DNA of 64,000 bases from Ophthalmolycus amberensis (Eukaryota; Chordata; Actinopteri; Perciformes; Zoarcidae): the NCBI GenBank assembly GCA_024529925.1, contig JAFEUB010000727.1:62001-126000 (forward strand), read 5' to 3'. Both the position numbers and the translations under genes were made by a program. A model generated the notes under the pieces. That model made no database searches. It was not told the DNA's origin and saw only the letters and a list, made by a program, of their open reading frames with translations. Shown in pieces: positions 35,290 to 47,808 of the stretch. Each line of letters starts with the position of its first letter. Within the stretch, counting starts at the first letter, position 1.

Positions 35290-36130
35290 ACCTCATGGAC
35301 AGGGGCCTTTGCCAGACATTCCCAGTTCACCTACACGGCCTGGGTTTACTCGGTCTGTCCAGCAGCCTCTCCGGCCATCCAACTCACCACCAGGTGGTGA
35401 ACAGTTCTCTCTCTTCACCCGAGTGTCCAAGACATACGACAGCAGATCTGATGATACGACCATAAAGTCGATCATAGATCTTTGGCCTATGGTGTTTTGG
35501 TACCAAGTACGCGTATGAACCGCCCTATGCTCGGACATGGTGTTTGTTATGGCCACTCCATGACTAGCAGAAATGTCCACCAACAAAGCACCTCTTCGAT
35601 CAGACAGGCACTTCCTCATAATCATCCCCCCTCCATATTTCTCCATCAATACCCACAGGAGCATTGGAGTGCCCCAGCAGAGCTATAGAGTCCCCAGTCG
35701 GCGCCCTTTCCAGAATGCTACCCAGATACTCCAAGAGGCCCGGGTACTGGGTTGGCTGGGTTGACCCACTCTGAGCAACTCTGGAAAAGGATAGAGTCCA
35801 GCACCTCTCTAAGATTTTGGTTCCAGAACCAGTTCTTGCGTGGAGGTGAGCCCAAGTATATCTAGTTGTTATCGCTCCATTTCCTGCACCAGCTCTGGTT
35901 CTTTTGCCGCCAGAGATGTGACAGTCCACGTCCTGAGAGCTAGTCTGCGTTGCCAGGGGTTGGCACTTCTAGGTCTCGCCCGCAGGACGGAAGCTCTAAC
36001 CCCATGAGCCCCGGTGACCAGAAGCATACTGGCAAGCTCCCCTCCCAGGTCTGGCTCCAGGAGGGGGGCCCCAGGGGACCCTAACAGGAGCTATTGCTCC
36101 CAAAAACACAGCTCCCAGCTTCACTGGGGT
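35290..36130 (-). pseudogene. LINE endonuclease remnant
   Basis: Minus-strand pieces read RTWTVTSLAAKEPELVQEME (N-terminus, normally GTWNVTSL), PTQYPGLLEYLGSILE, APTGDSIALLGHSNAPVG (normally GDFNAHVG), SHGVAITNTMSEHRAVHTRT, WYQNTIGQRSMIDFMVVSSD and YVLDTRVKR. These are in the order of an APE-type LINE endonuclease. The metal-binding Asp of GDFN is changed to His and there are frame changes, so it is inactive. Confidence 0.8.
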
Positions 36131-36289
36131 ACACAAACCCCTCCATCACGCTAAGGTGTCAATTCATTGGAAGAAATACCGTAACAAACTCAACCAAACC
36201 ATTTCATTCCAACGTGTTAACCCTAATGCGGGAGATAATGCTTTATCCTCGAAATGTAATTAACAATGTAATTTAGTTGTATGGGAACA

Positions 36290-36560
36290 TCATTTTGTCA
36301 GTGACAGGAGTTATTGAAGAATATACTGAATGTGTCTTTTGCGGAGAGTTTGATAAGATAAATTACTCTCTCATGTCTGTACGGTAAAGCTGCAGCCAGC
36401 AGCCGATTAGCTTGCGTAGCTTAAAGACTGAAAATATTGTAAAACAGTAAGCTAAAAACAAATCCGCCTATCAGAATATTTTAAGCTAAATACTCAACAC
36501 ATTATACCTTGTTTGTTTAATGTGTTAAAATAGTGTGTAAAAGTCAACTTGTATTTTACT
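36290..36560 (+). repeat. Dispersed repeat Q, copy 1
   Basis: Landmarks are agtttgataagataaattac, tctcatgtctgtacggtaaa, gcagccagcagccgattagc, ttgcgtagcttaaagactg and aaatccgcctatcag, followed by an accttgtttgtttaat block. It matches a repeat common in percomorph genomes and shares its first half with the copy at 54435. Non-coding. Confidence 0.65.
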
Positions 36561-37113
36561 TTAATAATATCAATGAATAAAAATCTCTCCTCCTGATCAC
36601 AACCATTGATGCATACAGATAACTAGCGAAGCCAGTAAACCCCGCAGGAAGACATTACTTACAGTAAGTGGGCAAAAGGATATATTAAACATACATCAGT
36701 TGAAATAAGGTGAACAAAAATGCTAACATAAAATACATGACCTGTGTACACATTTACTATAGGTATATAAATATTGCGACGCATCATGATAAGATGCTTC
36801 AGTTGAAATAAGGTATTGCATTAATAACCACAGTAAATGCATATGAAGTACAATACATTCATGTTGTCTAGACAGGGAGCTGGGAACAGGGAAAAGAGAA
36901 GACAAAGCAACAGGTTAGGTTGAGCATCAGTGAATTAGTTGACATTTTCACAGAGCTATAGTTTATTCATGATAATATACTGTATCTAACTGGTTTGGTA
37001 GGGGCATATTTTGAGTTGTTATTGATTGGCCATGAGGCTGGTTTTGTCACACGGACCTGTCAACACTGCTCTCAGCGACAATAAGATCAAGGCACTGCAC
37101 CCGGATTAACGAA

Positions 37114-38693
37114 TGTCACGGCTGGTGGCAGCAGGCAAATCCAGGGCAGGTACAGATCAGATACAAAAGACTGGAACTCAAAGACATGAAGCACCGCTTA
37201 TAAGCGCCAACGCAGCGAAATATCGCTCTCTTCGCTCTGGACTCCGTCCGGTCTCCAAGAAGATTCACAGAGGACCCGATCGATCAACCCCCTCCCCCTC
37301 ATCTCAGCACGCACGTGTCCTTTTTCGCTGGCCGAAAACCGACCACGTCTATTCTGAGTTTAAGGCCTCGGACCGCGAGAAGCCGCTCTGACGCAGCCGC
37401 TTCCCCCCCCTTCGTGTACACGCCACGGTACAAGGAAGACCAAAACATCTTCCTTCACCGACCATTACCGGGAGACTACGAACGACACGTGTCTTAGCCG
37501 ACGTTGGAAACCACAGGCCCTCCTCTCTGCAGCGAGGACGGTCGAACCAGCCGCCGCTGCGCACCAGCCGACGCCGCTCACCAGCTGCCTGAAAAGCCGC
37601 TGCGCACCAGCCGCCTCCGCTCCCCAGCGGCCGCTCATCAGCAGCCGCTTACTAGCCGCGCTGACCAGCTGCGTGAAAAGCCGCTCTCCCCAGCCGCTTT
37701 TCTTTTTTCTCCTGGAGGGGAAAAAACCATTCATCGACCACCACTCGACAACGTTGTCAAAACGCATCTCAGAGTAAGGGTCTCGGTGTCTGGGCGTAGC
37801 TTAGCTTAAATTAACTTAAGTTTAATTCAGGCCATTCATTTATATGTTATTATTCCCGTGTTTTTGTCGTGTTAAAGTCATTGTTTTCGTTTTGCTGAGA
37901 GATTGCGCAATCGTCGACGGAGCTCCGAAGCCCGTCCTATTGTACGTGTCCTGTTTGATTGTGTGCTTTGGGATTATTTGATTTTCATTTGTTCTTGCTC
38001 TTTCCTTGAATCAATTCTGTGAGTGGAGTGTGGAAACGCGAGTATCGAGCACAAGTGTCGTAAGTTCGCAACGCGACAACGGCAGCTTGTGTTTGATACG
38101 CTCGGCGACCCTCACTTCCACTACGACGCGACATCGCACGCAGAAACCCTGATTCCTCTCTCTCTGCCCTTTTATTCCTCTTGTTTTCCGTAATTTACAC
38201 ACACATAGAGCTCCGGATTGTGGGTGAAACGCTCACCTATTGTTCTAACTCACGTGTGCGCCGTCACACGTGATCACATACAGCCGACCCCCCCCACACC
38301 GCCATTTTGTCTAAGTCACTCGACTACGCCATCTGGTGGTAGGTTTTAGCTATAGCGCTTTAAGGCTTTTCCCCTTTTTGTCTGCGTCACTCGACGCCGC
38401 CATCTTTGTAGTTTTTAGCGGTAGCTTTAAGCCCCCCTTCCTTTACATACACAGACCCTTACACACACACACACATACTTGTATTACATACATCATCACC
38501 CATTTTATTTCATTTGTTAGGTTAGGCATATAAAATTGTATGATAGCGTTGTTGGTTGTGATATTAATTGATCTGATCACTTATTATTTCGATTTAATAA
38601 ATTCTGTTATATTTTAAAGAGCAGTCGTTTGTGATTACTTGTGCATATTTGTGTAATAAGGTTTGGATGTAGTGGCCTGTGTACGAACTTAAA
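37114..38693 (+). other. CpG-rich block, possible old LTR
   Basis: A long CpG-rich stretch (37250-37760) with repeated cagccgc/caccagccg motifs is followed by AT-richer sequence. It then shows a 60-75 bp imperfect tandem repeat (38306-38435), an AATAAA signal at about 38596, a T/G-rich stretch and aaatggtgactttgac at 38691, vaguely like a primer-binding-site start. Direct repeats, poly(A) signal and this order would suit an LTR with U3 repeats. No second LTR, polyprotein frame or target duplication was found. A CpG-island promoter or an unknown repeat is equally possible. Confidence 0.3.
38306..38435 (+). repeat. Imperfect tandem duplication
   Basis: ttttgtctaagtcactcgac...cgccatctggtggtaggttt...gctttaag is repeated as ttttgtctgcgtcactcgac...cgccatctttgtagttttt...gctttaag. 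Confidence 0.75.
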
Positions 38694-39229
38694 TGGTGAC
38701 TTTGACAAACTTTGGCAAGGAGTGTGTGGAAAAGGGTTGGTTATAGGCTCGTTCGAGAGGAGCCAGTCCTGCGCTGAATCGATCGAACACGTCAACGATA
38801 ACCTCACGAGATCGAGGCAGCCGCAGACTTTAGAGCCAGTCGCCACAGTTGCTCTCCACCGACTGCATGACCCAGGGCATGATGGGAAACGCCTGGCTGT
38901 CGCCGGATCAAAGAGCTGATTGATCTTAGATTTGACAACAAACACCACGTTTTGTAGGAAATCAAAATCAAGAATTGACTTTCGAACCCAATTGATTAAT
39001 TCTAACTACTTGGTGCTTTTCGGCAATGTATGTAATCTTGTTAAAAGGACCAATGGAGTGAAGATATGTGATTTATTCGCTAAAACAACACATCGTCACT
39101 CTCACTCTCTCAAGCCACTTGCTCAGTGCACCTTGGCCATCGGGGCTGCTGGCATCAGTTTTCACTGTGTCATCATGGCTTGTCAGTATACTCTCATTAA
39201 ATGCATAGTGTCCTTTCAAAATAAAACTT

Positions 39230-39475
39230 CTGCCATCACAGGACATGAGGGTTTAGGAATAAAACCACTTAGTAACACCAGTCTTCTGGACAGAAGTCCC
39301 GTGTTTGTCCCATCCCGCCCGCCCTAAGCAGACTTCACGCACTTTATACAACATCACGTGCTCTTACCGGCCTTAACGCCTGCTACGTCGCATACAGCTG
39401 CTAAAAGGGTCTCTGTGTGTCGACTGCTGATGCCCTGACCAAACGTCGGTGTCTGACGAGTTAGGAATGAGGACT
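39230..39475. repeat. Dispersed repeat P, copy 4
   Basis: Shares cttctggacagaagtcccgt, ctaagcagacttcacgcact and gctaaaagggtctctg...ccctgaccaaacgtcggtg...acgagtt with the copies at 18883 and 30870. Confidence 0.6.
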
Positions 39476-40649
39476 GTACAACACTGTAATGCGTGTGGAT
39501 TTGCCTCATTTGAATTTCGGAAAACTGTCTGAGTCATATTGGAATTATTAAAAAATGTATTCATGCTGGTCTAGATTCTGTCCTGGGGGGGGGGGGCTCT
39601 CAGGGGAACACTACATCCCTGGGTTCATTTTGAAAAATGTTCACCGGCTGCAGCTTGAGAATAGAAGTGGCGCTTGTGTCTGGAACAGCGAGCGTTTATT
39701 CAGTTACTTTACCAAAAGAAAAAACCTATTTGTGAGCACGCGCACACGAAGGACCCGAACACACTCTCATGCACATATAGACACACACTGACAGGGGACA
39801 ATAGACGTAGAGGGGACACCTGCTCGCCCGATACCACCTCCTCCTCCTCCTCCTCCTCCTCTCTCCTCCATTAGGATTCAGTTGAGGGTTCGGCTCCGTG
39901 AGTAGGTTAGCCATGCGTGTCGTGGCGAGACGCAGTGAATGATAATGAACTATGCAAATGTGTGTGTGTGTGTGTGTGCAAGGGAGGAGGTGGCGCTCCC
40001 GCTGTATCGCTCCCTCCATCCATCCATCCTTCCACCCATTCCTCCTCCACCTCTTCCTCGTTGGTGGTGTGTCAGCTGGAAGGACGGCCCCCGTGCTCTG
40101 ACACACTTGCACACACGCTGAAACCCACACCTCCGCTATGTGTCACCCATTCCACCTGCCTCTCGCCGTCATTCCCCGCTCTCCGCTCCATCTACCTACG
40201 CTTGCTCGTTTCCCTCCTTTTTTTGTTTTTTTTTGCTCTCTCTCAGTCTTTCTCTCCACCCTTCCTTGTTCTCATCCTCACCCCCATCCCCCCCATACGC
40301 TGTGTGTCACCGCCGCCGGGGAAAAAAAGACAAATGCCCCGGCCAACGAAAGTGATAAAGAGAGAAAGAGGAGGAAACAGAGAAAAAACAGAGCAGAAGA
40401 GGAGAAGACCGCGAAAGCTGGAGTGTGCGCTTGAAACGCGGCAGCGTTCCATCCATCCACCTTGAGCCCGACTCTTCTTTGATGGAATACCCCGGGACAG
40501 CGGAGGGCAGAAGAAGGGAGAAGAAGGAGAAGAAAAAGTGGAGGTGAAGGAGGACCGGGAGAAGAACACAAGGACTGAGAAGGCAGGACGGACAGCGCTC
40601 ACCTCAGGAAGGGTACGTTGACACAAAACTAAAAGAAAGAACCAAAAGA
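39476..40649. other. Non-coding; short simple repeats and purine-rich stretch
   Basis: Contains a G run near 39587, (CTC)n near 39836-39860, (TG)n near 39959-39979 and, at 40330-40615, a purine-rich segment ending aggaaggGTACGT, which looks like a splice donor. It may be a 5' UTR exon, but nothing independent supports that. Confidence 0.35.
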
Positions 40650-40908
<259 letters not shown>

Positions 40909-41171
40909 GAGCACGGCAGTCATTTATCAAACAACTTCAGCTCCTCTGTTCCTTTTGGCCGTTTTTTCCATTTGGCTTTTCATCTCCGTCTCTCTAACTC
41001 ACTTTCTAGCTCGCTCACTCTCTGCTGAGTTGTGTCCATGGGCTCTGTTTGTTTTTTTGTTCTTTTGACTAATTGCGAAACTATTCTCCGAACTCGAGCG
41101 GAGACGAGTCTCTTCTCTCCGTTTTTCTTTTTCATTCTAATTAATTCCCCCCTATGCAGTCCCTCAAAGAG

Positions 41172-41244
<73 letters not shown>
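41172..41244 (+). repeat. (CT)n microsatellite
   Basis: Uninterrupted CT run of about 73 bp. Possible H-DNA tract. Confidence 0.95.
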
Positions 41245-41246
<2 letters not shown>

Positions 41247-42135
41247 CACGCTCTCTGTTTTTTTTCCCTTGCTCCATCTGTCTGCCTTTGAGAAGCAAAT
41301 AATTGGATGTGGAGTTTAGCTTCTCTGTGGCTGAGCCAGAGGATTGAGGCTGCACGGCACTTCACACACAATTATGCGCACACATACACCTGGAGCTCAG
41401 GGTGTGTGTGTGTGTGTGATTGTGAGTGAATGCCGGAATGCGTGTGTGTGTGTGAATCTCCTTCTTTGCAGAAGGATAAGGCTGGTGTTATTGTATGTTG
41501 TTTTTTTGTTATTCTCATTGAATCCCATGAAAAGACCAAAACCAAAAATATGTTTCAGCACCCTCCAACATCTTCACCGCCCGTGGCTCTTCTAGACCGA
41601 GACAATGACGTACATTTTCATATTCATTTTTAACAGAGGCTATATTATGTACTTAAACAGCTGGGCACTGTAGTTTGTAGCAAAAGCATTCAAACAGGGA
41701 GTAAAGAATGCTTTTATCAGGGACTATTTTCAGTCCGGTGAGTTTCGGTGAGTTTTTACAGTATTCACAGGTGTATGTGGGACTTAGTCAAGATAAGCAA
41801 TGAAGGAACATGTAATAGTCTTTGTAATAATTTTTGGGCAACAATGGAGCGCTATGGCACAGAGGAATTGAACTTTAAATACACAACAAATACTTGAGTT
41901 ATTATTATCTGTCTTTTTATCTAAAATCAAGTATAATTTTTTATTCTATAGCCTGCTCTTTTCTTCGTCACGGACACAAACTTTGAGAAAACTCTCTGAA
42001 CGAGATCCTTTCTATTCGAAAACTGTAATGACTTTTTGCACTGAAATAAGGTTTTAGGACTCAATTATCGACAAAAAAATGATTTGACAAAGCGAGACTT
42101 TGTTCTCACAGTGCAAAGCTGAGCGGGAGGAAACT

Positions 42136-42174
42136 GAGAGAGAGAGCGAGAGAGAGAGCGAGAGAGAGCGAGAG

Positions 42175-42225
<51 letters not shown>
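42136..42225 (+). repeat. (GA)n microsatellite
   Basis: GA run of about 90 bp with four GC interruptions in its first half. Confidence 0.95.
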
Positions 42226-42227
<2 letters not shown>

Positions 42228-42504
42228 CTTGACTGGTTGAGAGACCTTTGAAGAGATTAGTGGCAGAGGTATTTCCCTGGAGAGAGAGAGAGACAAAGAG
42301 AGACAGAGATGAAGAGGACGAAGAGGAGGCTCGAGGAGCGTCTGAGACGGGAAGACATGAGGTTGCGTTGTAATGCTACAGGCTGGCTGGTTGACACGCA
42401 CATCGACACTGAGAGGAGAAGTAAAAGCCGCTCTCGCTACACCTTTCTGCTCCGAGAGCAGAGCGCCAAGTCCCAAGTGACGAACAGGAGACCCTCCAGA
42501 GCCG

Positions 42505-42505
<1 letters not shown>

Positions 42506-42570
<65 letters not shown>

Positions 42571-42573
42571 ACA
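42506..42573 (+). repeat. (CA)n microsatellite
   Basis: CA run of about 60 bp plus a short interrupted tail. It produces the Thr-His stretch of an otherwise meaningless frame. Confidence 0.95.
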
Positions 42574-43000
42574 AATGGAACAAGAGGGGATTCTGCTTCA
42601 GCGGGACCCTTTTCACCTTTTTGTCCTTTTTCTTTTCTTTTTCTCCTGTATTTCATTATTCACCCAGTCTCTCTCTCTCTCTCTCCTCTCCACCTTCCCG
42701 CCGAACCACACATCTCCCTCCCTCCTCCTCTTACTGCTACTAAGCTGATCCAGTCATCTCATTGTCCTCACGCACACACACACACACACACACACACTTC
42801 TCGCGCTCGCATGTGCATGTGTCCGCTCGAGCACGGGGGGGTGCAGCCGGTCATTTCTACACCACGGCGCTAGCGGAGCTCTGGGTCCCACTAACAGGTG
42901 AGTGTGTGTCACCTCCTTATCTGACAAAACACACTTTTTCACACTGTTTTTACTTTTAAAGCTCTTCAATGTGTGGGCATGCTGTATTGTTTTCAACTGT

Positions 43001-43002
<2 letters not shown>

Positions 43003-43066
<64 letters not shown>

Positions 43067-43174
43067 GTGTTAACAGGTGTCAAAGGTGCTGGCGGTGACA
43101 TTTGAACGGCAGTAGGATTGGACATAGAGCTGAATATGTGTGGGTCAGGCTTTTCCAGACTGCTGGTGTGATTG

Positions 43175-43225
<51 letters not shown>
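43003..43225 (+). repeat. Two (TG)n microsatellites
   Basis: Runs at 43003-43063 and 43178-43225, about 115 bp apart. Confidence 0.95.
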
Positions 43226-43227
<2 letters not shown>

Positions 43228-45384
43228 CCAGAGGGGTGAGCTCGGCTCAGTCCGTACGTGCTCTGCTTACGAATCGCCGGTGACCACGGCTTGAGTCTCG
43301 CTTCCCTACTAGTTCACACCGAGCCCGCAAACCCTCCCCTGCTTTGTTTTTTTGTTCCTCTTTTCCGTCTATCGAGCTCTTTTTTTTTTCCTATCCTCTT
43401 TTCTCATTCCGTTTGATTCGACTTCAGTGACTTAATTGGCCTGCGAATAGACAACCACACTGCCAAAGCCGTGAACCAAATGCAAATGCTCAAACAACAA
43501 GCCAATATATACAGTGTATGTATGTATATTTCATACATACATATTTAAATCATCTCTACTTTAACTTTTTTCTTCTTCTTTCTCTCTCTCTCTCTCTCTC
43601 TCTCGCGCTTTCTTTCTTTCACACACACACACATACATATACACACATTCCATGGCAGATTTCAATATTTCCCGGCGGGGTTGGAGGGTGAACAGAAATA
43701 GATCTAATTCTAAATCAGGATGGAGAGCTCGGCTCAGGCAGCCTCGCCACACTCCCTCCCTTCCTCCCTCCCTTTGCAGCCAGCAGCTACACTGACACTT
43801 GCACTCCAAAAAGAAAGAAAGTTCAAAGATTAGCTGCGATTTTACCAGTGGAATTATAGGGAGTGAATATATACAGTATTAAAACAGCAACGCAGAAACC
43901 AAACCCCCACACAGGCGTCTCGTTTTTTTCAGAGATTTAGAAAACAATGCATCTTGCACAGAGGGTTCTTTTTAAATCAATTTGCGCTGCGCCACCTTCG
44001 AAATCATACAAAACAATAAACACATGGGGGGGTAAAGTGCCTACTTTATAGAAACTTGACTCTCTAAAGCTAGTCGGGAGAGTTTGAGCTGCATGGATTT
44101 GTGTGTCGTGGCTATCGGCTGCTGCGGTAGCTGGCTGTGCCGGAGACAAGCAGCCGGATTAAGCCCCCCCCCCCCCCAAGACTGGAGTTAAGATACAGAT
44201 CTGGAGTCGATAAGCTCCGAGCAGCCTGTCTGTCTGCCCAACCTGTCTGTCTGTCTATTTGTCTGTGTCGGCGGCTGACTCCGGTGCAGCGATGGGATAG
44301 GTCAGGGATTGAAAGATGGAGATATGAAAAGGGTTGGGCGGAGGGGGGCAGTGGAGCAGGTAGAAGGAATATGTGTGTGTTCGCGCGTCAAAATGTGAGT
44401 TTCCGTGGTGCCAGTGTGGGAGATAAAGCTGGATGGATGAGATGTGCTGAAGGCTGGATAAGCAGCACCTGGCTCGAGAGAGCGAGAGAGAAAATAAAAG
44501 ATAAGGGGCGCACAAAGAGGGGAGACGCGGGGGTGTGGGGGGATTCGCAGAGGCGGGTGAAGCCTCCGATATCTACCTACAAACAGGACGGACGTCATAT
44601 CGGGACCCACTCGTCCTTCACCTCCTCTCTTCCTCCGTCTCCCCCGCCAACCGCCCTCTTCCGCTTTTTCCTTTTTTTATTTGACAATGAGCCGACAGCG
44701 AAGAACAAAAGGAGACATAATACATGCAAACCCTCCTCTCTCTGCAGTCAGGGAGGAGAGGAGGAGGAGGAGAGGGGAAAGGGAGACGGATGAGTGAGGC
44801 ATAACGTGAGGCGATTTGAGGTTATCACGAACATGAACGATCAAATAAAATAAGCTGCAGTGGGAGAAGACGACAAATAAGTGGGTGAACTTGCAGAAAT
44901 GTTAACGAACGCAGGTTAAAGTAAGAAATGATTGCCATTGGTTACATCCAACATTTTACACATATTAGTGAGCCAATGCTGTAGGAATGAGTCAGTCCCC
45001 CGTCTGAACACTTGAAACAAGCCGTGTCCACGTTTTGCTGACAAGTAACCTCTTGTGGTCGCACGAATAATGACTTCCCTTTCTAATGAGCAAAGGTGGG
45101 AGTAGCGTGACGTTCTTATAGAGCCGAGAAAAACCTCCCAAGTGAGGAGGTTGGGCAGGAAATTGCCCCCAGGAGACTGTGATTTGCACTTTGGTTTCTT
45201 TAAACCGTGACCAGGATCTTTCCAGGAAGCAGCTTCAGTCACCTGTAGTTATTCAAACCTGCTGAGAACTGATTCATTAGAGATTTGGGTTAGATTTTGT
45301 AGCTCTGGACATCAGTTCTATCCATCATTACAGTAAAGTTCTCGCATACAACAATGCACCTTAGCTGATTTCGGTTGTGTAAAC
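43226..45384. other. Non-coding sequence
   Basis: (CT)n at about 43577-43605 and C and G runs. A 218-codon plus frame at 44137-44793 is judged spurious. No transposon end recognised. Confidence 0.4.
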
Positions 45385-45860
45385 CAGTGCAGAAGTGTCT
45401 TAAAACTTGCATTCTCTCTACTGACCAGCAGGGGGCAACTCCTCCGGCTGTCTGATTATATAGAAGTCTATGAGAAAATGACTCGGTAAATATTGTGTCA
45501 ACACATAAGGTTATGGTCTCAATCTCTACTTTCAAGACTTAAGCACGATGTTCATTTAGTACATTGTGGTCTATTTACAGTCAAATAGGCCAGAAAGCGA
45601 AGTATGCTTTAGGGCGGGCTCACTGTGATTGACAGGTCGCTGCCGCTATCAGCGCAGTATCCGGCGTCTCTACGTCGCTCCTCTGCATTCCAAATATGGT
45701 AACTTCCGTTCGTTGGTTGCAAAAATAAGCAACATGGCGACGGCTGCAATCCAAGATGGCGACAATGAAATCGCCAAACTCAAGGCTTCAAAACGGCAGT
45801 CCACAAACCAATGGGTGACCTCACGATGGCTACGTACACTTCTTATATACAGTCTATGGC
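45385..45860 (+). repeat. Dispersed repeat B, copy 3
   Basis: Near full-length, from gtgcagaagtgtcttaaaac through ctgaccagcagggggcaact and agggcgggctcactgtgatt to ttatatacagtctatgg. Includes the aacatggcgacggctgcaat block that copy 2 lacks. Confidence 0.8.
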
Positions 45861-46080
45861 ACATTGAAACTGCTGCATCTTTTTGTCATCTCAGCCACAG
45901 ATTCCATCCGTCTCCATCGAGGCCTCACTTATTCAGCCTCCTTTATAATTAATGGCTGCCGTGTAAAACACATATCAGAGACCCCCACACACACATACAC
46001 GCACACGCATACGGTGATCAAACACCGGCAATGGTTCTAGCTGCGGTAATTAAAGAAGTGTTAGCGGTGAGTGAATAAAA

Positions 46081-46374
46081 CATGCATCAATCCCTCTTCC
46101 CTTTCATTTAAACTCCCTCCTCCATTCTCTCCTCTGGTGTTATTTTGCCTTTTATCTATTTCCTTTCTTTTGATCATCCTCATCTCATCCTCCTTTATCT
46201 TCTCTTTTTCCGCCTCCTATTACTCTTCTCCTTCCTTACCTCTCTTTCCCTGCTCCTGTTTTCTTCCTCTCCCCCCTCCCTTTCCTGCTTTATCATTGTC
46301 TCCTTCCTCTTCCTCTTCACCTCGTTCTCCCCTCTTACTCCATCCTCTTCCTCCTCTCCTTCATTTCCCCAGAG
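46081..46374 (+). repeat. Long pyrimidine-rich tract
   Basis: Nearly 300 bp with few purines on the plus strand, ending ttcatttccccagAGG. The end would serve as a splice acceptor, but such tracts produce that appearance by chance. Confidence 0.7.
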
Positions 46375-47308
46375 GTGAACCAATGTGTGCAAGCTGTTGC
46401 AGTAAAGGGCAGCGCTGGCGTACACACAGCTAGTCTAGCAGGGATGAGATATACAGTGTGTGTGTGTGTGTGTGTGCACACGCAAACCCACTTTTTCCGA
46501 CACACACACACACACAAGCGCCTTGTAGACACTGCAGGTGCTGCATCAAGATAAATGAGCCGTCATTAGCCAATCAGGTCAGCCGGTGGGAGGGCGATGG
46601 GAAGCCGAGGAGCGAGATCAGCTAGTGGAGGTCAAGCCTCTGACGGTGAGAGATGTGTGTGTGTGTGTGTGTGTGTGTTTCTCTGCACACAGAGTGATCG
46701 AGAAGGAGGATTCCCTGATTAGATATGAGCCCTCGCAAAGTTTCTCTTCTTCTCCTCCTTCTCGCTGGCTGAGCTTCCCCTTCTCCGTCCTTCCACCTCT
46801 GAGAAGCGGAGGCGTGCCGACGATTGTTGCGCTGCCGTTTGACGGCCTAATTGGCATCTCCAGCCCGTTGTTCATGTCTTCATCGCCGACTCGTCAAGAG
46901 CGAAGGAGACAGAGGTTGAGCGGGAATTAAAAGCGTTTCAGAACTCGAGGTTCCAGTTTGGGATTTCTTCTCCAGGAGAGGAAAAAGTAGATGTCGTGTT
47001 GTGTTTTTTTAAAGTTCCCGAAGCACGTCTCCGGGGGGAAAAAAGGGCTATGAAACCAATTAGAGAGAAATTTAGATGAGCACATATTTCTCATTACGGC
47101 ACTGTAATCAATCAATGGGTGTGTGTATGTGTGTGTGTGCGTGGGTGAGTGTTTGCCCTCTTAACATTTACACTGCGGCTAATGCAAATGGATTCATGCA
47201 TAAAAGGAGCTCGTTCTCACAGCCAAGGTGCTGCTGGCAAAGAGGAAGGTAAATGATTAACCCCATGGAAAAACTCTAATCTCCCTCATTCTCTCTCTCT
47301 CTCTATGA

Positions 47309-47309
<1 letters not shown>

Positions 47310-47356
<47 letters not shown>
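47310..47356 (+). repeat. (TG)n microsatellite
   Basis: Uninterrupted TG run of about 47 bp after a short CT run. Confidence 0.95.
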
Positions 47357-47358
<2 letters not shown>

Positions 47359-47808
47359 GGTGGCTTTCAGGATGGCCGGTGGCTGTCTTTGATCGCTAAT
47401 CCTTTTCTCTGGCCTGACTTTCTGTCCCTCGTTCCTGTTTTTTTTTTCTCCTCTGCCCATCTCCTCTCCTCTCCCGCTCGCCACGGCACGGCCAAGCCAC
47501 CGTGTCTGAATTGTGAGCGGCTCACAGGCAGATATCTGGAGCAGGGTGCCCTCTCCCTCTCTCTCTTTTACTCTCTCCCCCTTTTTTTCCTCCCTCTGCC
47601 TCTGTTGTTCTAGAGTGCTTAAAAGGATTGGTTCAGAATTTCACTTTCAATTTCAGAGTTTCAACATTGCACTCTGAGTAAGTTATCGGCCGCTGTAATC
47701 ATTCCTTCTCTCCGTACCGGCAGACAAGCAAGTCTTTCCTAGTGCGACTTTATATGAAATGTGGTATTATTGTGTATAAAGTAATTGAAAAAACAAAATC
47801 AAGGATAG

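Larger units (their letters stand above)
34905..36130 (-). mobile_element. Internally deleted fish LINE (EN plus RT C-terminus)
   Basis: On the minus strand: an endonuclease region at about 36130-35290, an abrupt join, a C-terminal RT segment at about 35270-34990, and a 3' end with the common fish tail (ctgcccctgcaacctggcag, cggataagcaaaagatgatg, gatagatg). Tail and protein features point to one fish LINE family whose central RT has been lost. The clade (RTE, CR1/L2 or Rex type) is not settled by eye. Confidence 0.75.

Noticed and set aside
42054..42743. 200-codon minus and 144-codon plus frames
   Set aside because: Mostly (GA)n and (CA)n microsatellites translated as Ser-Leu, Cys-Val or Thr-His runs.
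44137..44793. 218-codon plus-strand frame
   Set aside because: Begins at a GTG rather than an ATG, has a biased composition (Pro, Ser, Arg, Glu runs), no recognised domain and no splice signals; fits a chance frame in GC-rich low-complexity DNA.
45629..45952. 107-codon plus-strand frame, and the similar one at 51305
   Set aside because: Both are the same stretch of dispersed repeat B, so the similarity reflects the repeat and not a protein family.
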